Assembly: GCF_014898815.1 (NCBI RefSeq)
Contig: NW_026515548.1
Span: 974,501-1,038,500, forward strand
Reading direction: 5' to 3'
Length of the DNA stretch: 64,000 nt
DNA from: Panonychus citri
Taxonomy: Eukaryota > Arthropoda > Arachnida > Trombidiformes > Tetranychidae
A program made the position numbers and the translations under genes. Positions 59,505-64,000 of this stretch are shown piece by piece (positions within the stretch are counted from its first letter, which is position 1; each line of letters opens with the position of its first letter). Under the pieces are notes generated by a model. The model had not been told where the DNA came from and made no database searches. It was given only the letters and a program-made list of their open reading frames with translations.

Positions 59505-61447
59505 TTAGATTGAGGTGGTTCGTTGGATAGAACTTGCTATTCGATAAAGCTCTTCAAATTTATGGATTTGTCGTAAAAAGTATTCTCCATATCGACGAGC
59601 AACTTTTGTATCAGCGACAAGAATCATATCTTTGTCTATGTAAAAATCTACATCAGAACCTGATTCGAAATCTCCTTCTAGACCAGAATTTCCTTGATTT
59701 CGATTCCAAACAAGATTACGCATTTTATGCTTGAAACAGAGTAATTGTACTCTTAAAGTGTCCTCGTCAGTGTCTAGGAAAGCGGCCAATTTTGCCATAG
59801 GCATCGTGGTGTAAAGCTTAAGGTAACTTCTTATAATCAAAGTTTGAATTTGTTGAGAAATTTCATCCATGAATACACGAAGTTGCTGATTCCATGGGTC
59901 AATTCGAACTGGAGTCTCACCTGATATATCAGGTTCTACAATTGTAACAACAGGAGATAAGAATTTAGGACAAGCGAATCTAAATGCAGCCTCGAACTCT
60001 TTCAAATCAGCTCGTTGCATTTTACTCATCGAATCACCAAATTTCTCTTGTAATACTGACAGAATACTTTCATCAATTCTCTGTGGATGTAGAACGAGAC
60101 AAATATTAAGCGATGCGTACATTTGATCGGTTTGTTTATCAATTAAATCCATTTGAAAAGTTCTGTTCCAAGAAAACAAGAAAAAAAAACAGATGATTAG
60201 TTATACTGATGGAAAAAAGGATTGATAATGTCGACTAGTTTTCACAACAGAATTTGGTTAGTTACCTAAATTGTTGATAAATTTGACCTCTTTGTAAAGT
60301 TCTTTGTAAATATGATAGAATATTACAAAAGGTTCGAATCGCATCGGCATATCTTCGCATCATCATGTAAGCGAATCCAACATAATAGAAAGTTGTTGTT
60401 TGACAAGCTAAAACTCGAGCAACAGAAAGATTTTGTAAAGGTTGTCGATGGAGATCAATATTTTCGACAACTTTAATTGCTTGATAATAATCTCCAAGCA
60501 ATGAATGTAATCGAAGAAGTCCAATCAAAGAGAAATAACCAAGCATTTTATAAATAGTTTGACGACCAAATTCATCGGCAACCAAATCAGGATCTCGGCC
60601 AGCATTGTATTCCTTTAATTGTTCATTGATCTTTGATTTATCAACAAGACAATGTAACACGTTTAAAACCGAGTGCACATTCCAAATGGCAACATTAATC
60701 TTTAATTGTTCCACTTCATATTCAGAAAGTTTACCAGCATTTGCTTTCATACGATAAAGCGAGAAAGATTGAAACTGATAGATAAACTCATCGATAATAT
60801 CCCATAACCATTGATTGGGTAACTCCAAGGGAACAGGTTCTTCATCATTCAACAATAGATTGAAAAGAGCACAATAATTGGCATATGATTCAAATCGTTG
60901 TTCAATTGTTGGCTGACATTTGGCATAAATGTGACGGAAATACAATTCCTTATAGAAGATGATGAAAGTTTTAAAATGTTCCCTTTCACCAACAACATGA
61001 ACAACTTCACCTTCAGTTGGCCAGGGTCTCTCTTTATAATAAGTCTCAGTCAATTGAAGAAATGTATTCTCATAAAGATTATGAATCTCGAAAACATTTC
61101 TCTCAGTAATTGCTTTGTACAATCTCAAAAGAAATTCATGAACAACATCAGGAACATTGAATCCAGATCCGCCACCGGCCATTGAAGCTCCACCGCCTCC
61201 ACCACCACCAGAGCCCATATAATTTTTCTCATACTCTAAATCTTGCCTTGGATCACCAGAATGTAATCCATAACCATAACCATAATCCTAAGATAGAAAA
61301 GAGAAAAACCATTAAACCTAATAGGAAAAAAGATCCACAAACCAAACCAATAACGTGGAAAAATATTCCAAAAGAATAGAATCAAAATGAATCAACCGAT
61401 TTACTTACATTTCCATAATCATAATCATAACCATAATCACGGCTCAT
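59505..61447 (-). CDS. EIF3L: Eukaryotic translation initiation factor 3 subunit L
   Basis: Subunit of the eIF3 complex, which binds the 40S ribosome and mRNA during initiation. Exons 61409-61447, 60266-61287 and 59505-60162 join in frame to 572 residues (human 564). The N-terminus is a Tyr/Asp/Gly repeat (MSRDYGYDYDYGN) followed by a glycine run. Then comes the conserved body from VPDVVHEFLLRLYKAI through YYKERPWPTE, NEEPVPLELPNQWLWD-type helices and LQRTLQRGQIYQQFR. The C-terminal PCI-type region (about 355-560) ends with RQIHKFEELYRIASSIQ, as in the family. Introns are 121 and 103 bp. It is divergent from RPS26 with 334 bp between start codons. A broken partial copy lies at 62451-62908. 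Confidence 0.97.
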
Positions 61448-61781
61448 GTTGATTTACAAAACGTTCGTTTCCGCCGATAAACAATTAAAAAAATCAATTC
61501 AAAAATCACAATTAATTTGAGATTTAAAACAACAACAACAATTTAATTTCTACAATTAATGTTGATGAGACAAAACTTTTCCACCAGATGGAGTTTCGAC
61601 CATTCATAATTAGGAGAAGGTCCCTGATTTCCGGTTCGGTCATACGAAGCGGAAACGGAATTCTTGACATACTCAATTAGAAACAACAACAGTAAATTTT
61701 GATGAATTTTGTGTGTTAATTGTAATTTAATTCAGTTAATTTGATTTATCAAAAGTAAATTAATATCTTATTCTATTCAAA
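61448..61781. promoter_or_regulatory. Shared upstream region of eIF3L and RPS26
   Basis: 334 bases separate the start codons of two divergent translation genes, so both promoters must lie here or very near. The central part (61,575-61,675) is markedly less AT-rich, with CCACCAGATGGAGTT at 61,581-61,595, TTCCGG (ETS-type core) near 61,630 and GGAAACGGAA near 61,650. No TATA box is evident. A bidirectional promoter is inferred from layout. Confidence 0.6.
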
Positions 61782-62362
61782 ATGGTAAGTGGTCTTATCT
61801 GTGTTCACTTTTTGTCTTTTTATTTGCCCAATTTACTCATCTTTTTGTGGTTTTCTTTTTCTTTCTGCTTCTCTGTCTCTCTCTCTTTGTCTCTTGGTTT
61901 TCTCTCGTGGTGATGTTATGTTAGACTTGTAAACGGAGAAACAATGGCCGATCTAAGCATGGACGAGGACATGTCAACCCAGTTAGATGTGACAATTGTG
62001 CTCGATGTGTTCCAAAGGATAAAGCTATTAAAAAATTCGTAGTTAGAAATATTGTCGAAGCTGCTGCTGTTAGAGATATAACTGATGCTTCAGTTTATGA
62101 GAGTAAGTGTCAATATTAAGCGTCAATATGCTCAATTTATTTTCCGTTATTCATGTTACATTCTCTCTCTCTTTTTTTTCCAGCTTATCCATTACCTAAA
62201 TTGTATGCAAAGATTTACTACTGCGTTTCTTGTGCGATTCACTCTAAAATTGTTCGAAATCGATCCAAAGAAGACAGAAAAATAAGAACCCCACCACCTC
62301 GATTCACTGGAGCCAAGCCACAAGTGCGAGAAGGTGGCGGAGCACCAAGAGCCGCCAAGTAA
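61782..62362 (+). CDS. RPS26: 40S ribosomal protein S26
   Basis: Component of the small ribosomal subunit near the mRNA exit channel. Exons 61782-61784 (only the start codon), 61925-62102 and 62184-62362 give 119 residues (human 115). Signature sequences are TCKRRNNGRSKHGRGHV, the CxxC pair in RCDNCARCVPKDKAIKKF, and the second Cys pair in YYCVSCAIHSK that completes the zinc site. The C-terminus is PPPRFTGAKPQ and basic. Splitting the ATG into its own exon is common for ribosomal protein genes. Introns are 140 and 81 bp. It is transcribed away from eIF3L. The stop is only 88 bases from the eIF3L-derived pseudogene. ATTAAA near 62,419 may serve as poly(A) signal, in which case the pseudogene starts just past the 3' end. 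Confidence 0.97.
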
Positions 62363-62450
62363 ATTTTGCTAATTATCACAATCGTTTTGAGACGAATGTA
62401 ACTTCAATCATATAGCGATTAAATTTGAATTGTTATTTCAATTTGAAAAA

Positions 62451-62908
62451 TACTCTTAAAGTGTCTAGGAAAGCGGCCAATTTTGCCATAGGCATCGTGG
62501 TGTAAAGCTTAAGGTAACTTCTTATAATCAAAGTTTGAATTTGTTGAGAAATTTCATCCATGAATACACGAAGTTGCTGATTCCATGGGTCAATTCGAAC
62601 TGGAGTCTCACCTGATATATCAGGTTCTACAATTGTAACAACAGGAGATAAGAATTTAGGACAAGCGAATCTAAATGCAGCCTCGAACTCTTTCAAATCA
62701 GCTCGTTGCATTTTACTCATCGAATCACCAAATTTCTCTTGTAATACTGACAGAATACTTTCATCAATTCGCTGTGGATGTAGAACAAGACAAATATTGA
62801 GCGATTGATATTGTCGATAAATTTTCACAACAGAATTTAATAGTTACCTAAATTATTGATAAATTTGACCTCTTTTAAATACGATAAAATATTACAAAAG
62901 GTTCGAAT
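62451..62908 (-). pseudogene. Partial duplicate of eIF3L (pseudogene)
   Basis: Two blocks match eIF3L on the same strand. 62451-62811 matches 59748-60115 of the PCI exon. About 62820-62908 matches about 60240-60339, the end of the middle exon plus its donor and intron edge. The copy lacks the sequence that holds the acceptor and the first codons of the third exon, most of the middle exon and all of exon 1. It also carries an in-frame 12-base loss between two GTGTC repeats and a 14-base loss near 62,878, which breaks the frame. About 300 bases (roughly 62,462-62,769) appear identical to the parent, while the rest shows scattered changes. It cannot encode a functional eIF3L. Confidence 0.92.
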
Positions 62909-63311
62909 AGTTTTCATCCCCCCAGATGAAGAGTGGGAGACAAGGTAGAGTATGAAGAGTTTACTGAATAATTTGTCATGAAAATTTTTCACTTTTCCTA
63001 AATTTCGGCATTGGTACAAAATGACCTTTAGTTGAGCGGCAATGAGTCGATTACAAGCTTGTGCTCGATTCAGTGAAAACAAATTTAATGAGAATCTCTT
63101 ACATGGATAAATTGATCATCATCACCATCCACAGTTAACCTTCATCTTTTCCTTCTCATCTTCATCCTTTTGAATAACAAAAAGCATCTCAACTTTTTGA
63201 TTTGTTTGATTATCATTTTTGTGAAATTTTCTGTTGTTTTTTGTTCCCAATTCAGTCTTGAGAGTCAGAATGAGAATATCATCATTTACATAAATATTTC
63301 ATGATATGTAG
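62909..63311. other. Sequence upstream of the eIF3L copy
   Basis: No clear gene. An open - strand frame continues past the eIF3L-like block (to 63,082) but has no domain and no match to eIF3L. 63,110-63,180 is pyrimidine/TCA-rich. Confidence 0.5.
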
Positions 63312-63802
63312 GAGGAATTGGGAGAGACTGATGAAGATGAAGATGAAGATGAAGACATGGGTCAGTTTGCAGATGAACAAGTGGGCAACATGCAAGGTAA
63401 CATGATAATATATTAAAAGTTAATCTGAATGACATAACAAAATAAGAGGAACAACAAACCAGGTAATTCATGAGTCAACATGATGAAAGAAAATGCATCA
63501 GATGAATAAAGAAGAAGATGAATTTTCCTTTGTTCGCACCCTGTAAATGTTGTTCAAACTATTGATGGTTCTGTAGATGATTTGAATCATCATCATTTTC
63601 ATCAATGGGAATCAAGATATTCACATGAATATATAATTTGTGTCAGGTGAGCCCATTAATATGAATGTAGATCATATGAAATTGAACAGGTGATATAAGA
63701 GCATCATCATCATTTTCCTATTCAGCTCATTTTGGTGATGATCAGCAAAATGATGAACTAAATGTTGATTTTTTTTCTTTGAATAATTGTGATATGTTGT
63801 AG
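63312..63802 (+). CDS. Possible small exons of an unidentified gene (weak)
   Basis: A tentative segment. 63312-63396 is flanked by TAG and GTAACA and reads an acidic stretch (ETDEDEDEDEDMGQFADEQ) ending in phase 1. 63690-63802, after an ACAG acceptor, continues in matching phase to a TAG through GDIRASSSFSYSAHFGDD. An intermediate piece, 63577-63646, also has AG and GTGAGC borders and matches phase at its start but not its end. The acceptor of the first piece has a poor pyrimidine tract, no start exon was found and part of the reading derives from GAT repeats. Chance is a serious alternative. Confidence 0.2.
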
Positions 63803-64000
63803 ATATCTGGAGGTTTATCCAAGACCAGGAACTTTTTAGTTATACTTTTTTTTGATTTCTCTTTACTTTGGTTTTGAAATTCGCAATTGTTTGTGTTAAG
63901 GCCAACAAAATCATTCGACAGTCAGCAAATTAAATCAATCATCAGTTAATTGAAACACTTATTCTCTCTCTTTTATCCTCATAACTTTATCAATATTTAG
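63803..64000. other. Window end, nothing seen
   Basis: AT-rich non-coding sequence ending in a TC run. No feature is supported. Confidence 0.6.

Noticed and set aside
1..64000. CRISPR arrays, insertion sequences or bacterial operons
   Set aside because: None present; genes have eukaryotic introns, and the repeats are microsatellites, not spacer-repeat arrays.

Overview
The window is animal nuclear DNA, very AT-rich. It shows GT-AG introns of about 70-820 bp (one near 1.5 kb), animal-type proteins and no bacterial operon structure. An intron-free ABC half-transporter of the arthropod ABCH type, very compact house-keeping genes and protostome-style Ly6 genes point to an arthropod. A mite (Acari) is my best guess, but that is inference and no species can be named from the sequence alone. 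GA/TC dinucleotide tracts and TCA/GAT trinucleotide tracts are scattered through all non-coding parts.

Layout: 1-20,679 is a long stretch in which I can support no gene. From 20.7 to 34.1 kb lie an ABCF2 ATPase gene (+), an intron-free ABCH transporter gene (+), an inverted pair of closely related BTB/zinc-finger genes (- and +) with an unrecognised small ORF between them, and an intron-free Fasciclin-1-like gene (-). 34.1-41.2 kb is non-coding. 41.2-44.3 kb carries a WW-PDZ-FERM scaffold gene of the FRMPD4 (Preso) type (-), whose second WW domain is broken by a frameshift. 44.3-47.6 kb is AT-rich non-coding. 47.6-55.9 kb holds two Ly6/uPAR GPI-protein genes (-) with matching exon design. One of their C-terminal exons is hidden in an unexpected frame and was recovered by hand.

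56.6-62.4 kb is a dense house-keeping block: splicing factor SF1/BBP (-), translation initiation factor eIF3 subunit L (-) and ribosomal protein S26 (+). The last two are divergent, with 334 bp between their start codons. Immediately downstream of RPS26 is a broken partial copy of eIF3L (62,451-62,908), part of which is identical to the parent over about 300 bases. The window ends in sequence that may hold small exons of another + strand gene.

The genes do not form one pathway. SF1 acts in branch-point recognition, eIF3L and RPS26 in translation, and ABCF2 probably in ribosome-linked quality control. ABCH, Fas1, FRMPD and the Ly6 pair act at membranes or synapses. I found no clearly new multi-gene system. 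The most unusual items are the BTB/zinc-finger inverted pair with its conserved patch and embedded orphan ORF, the eIF3L copy with its identity patch, the broken FRMPD reading frame, and recurring short motifs in the non-coding DNA.
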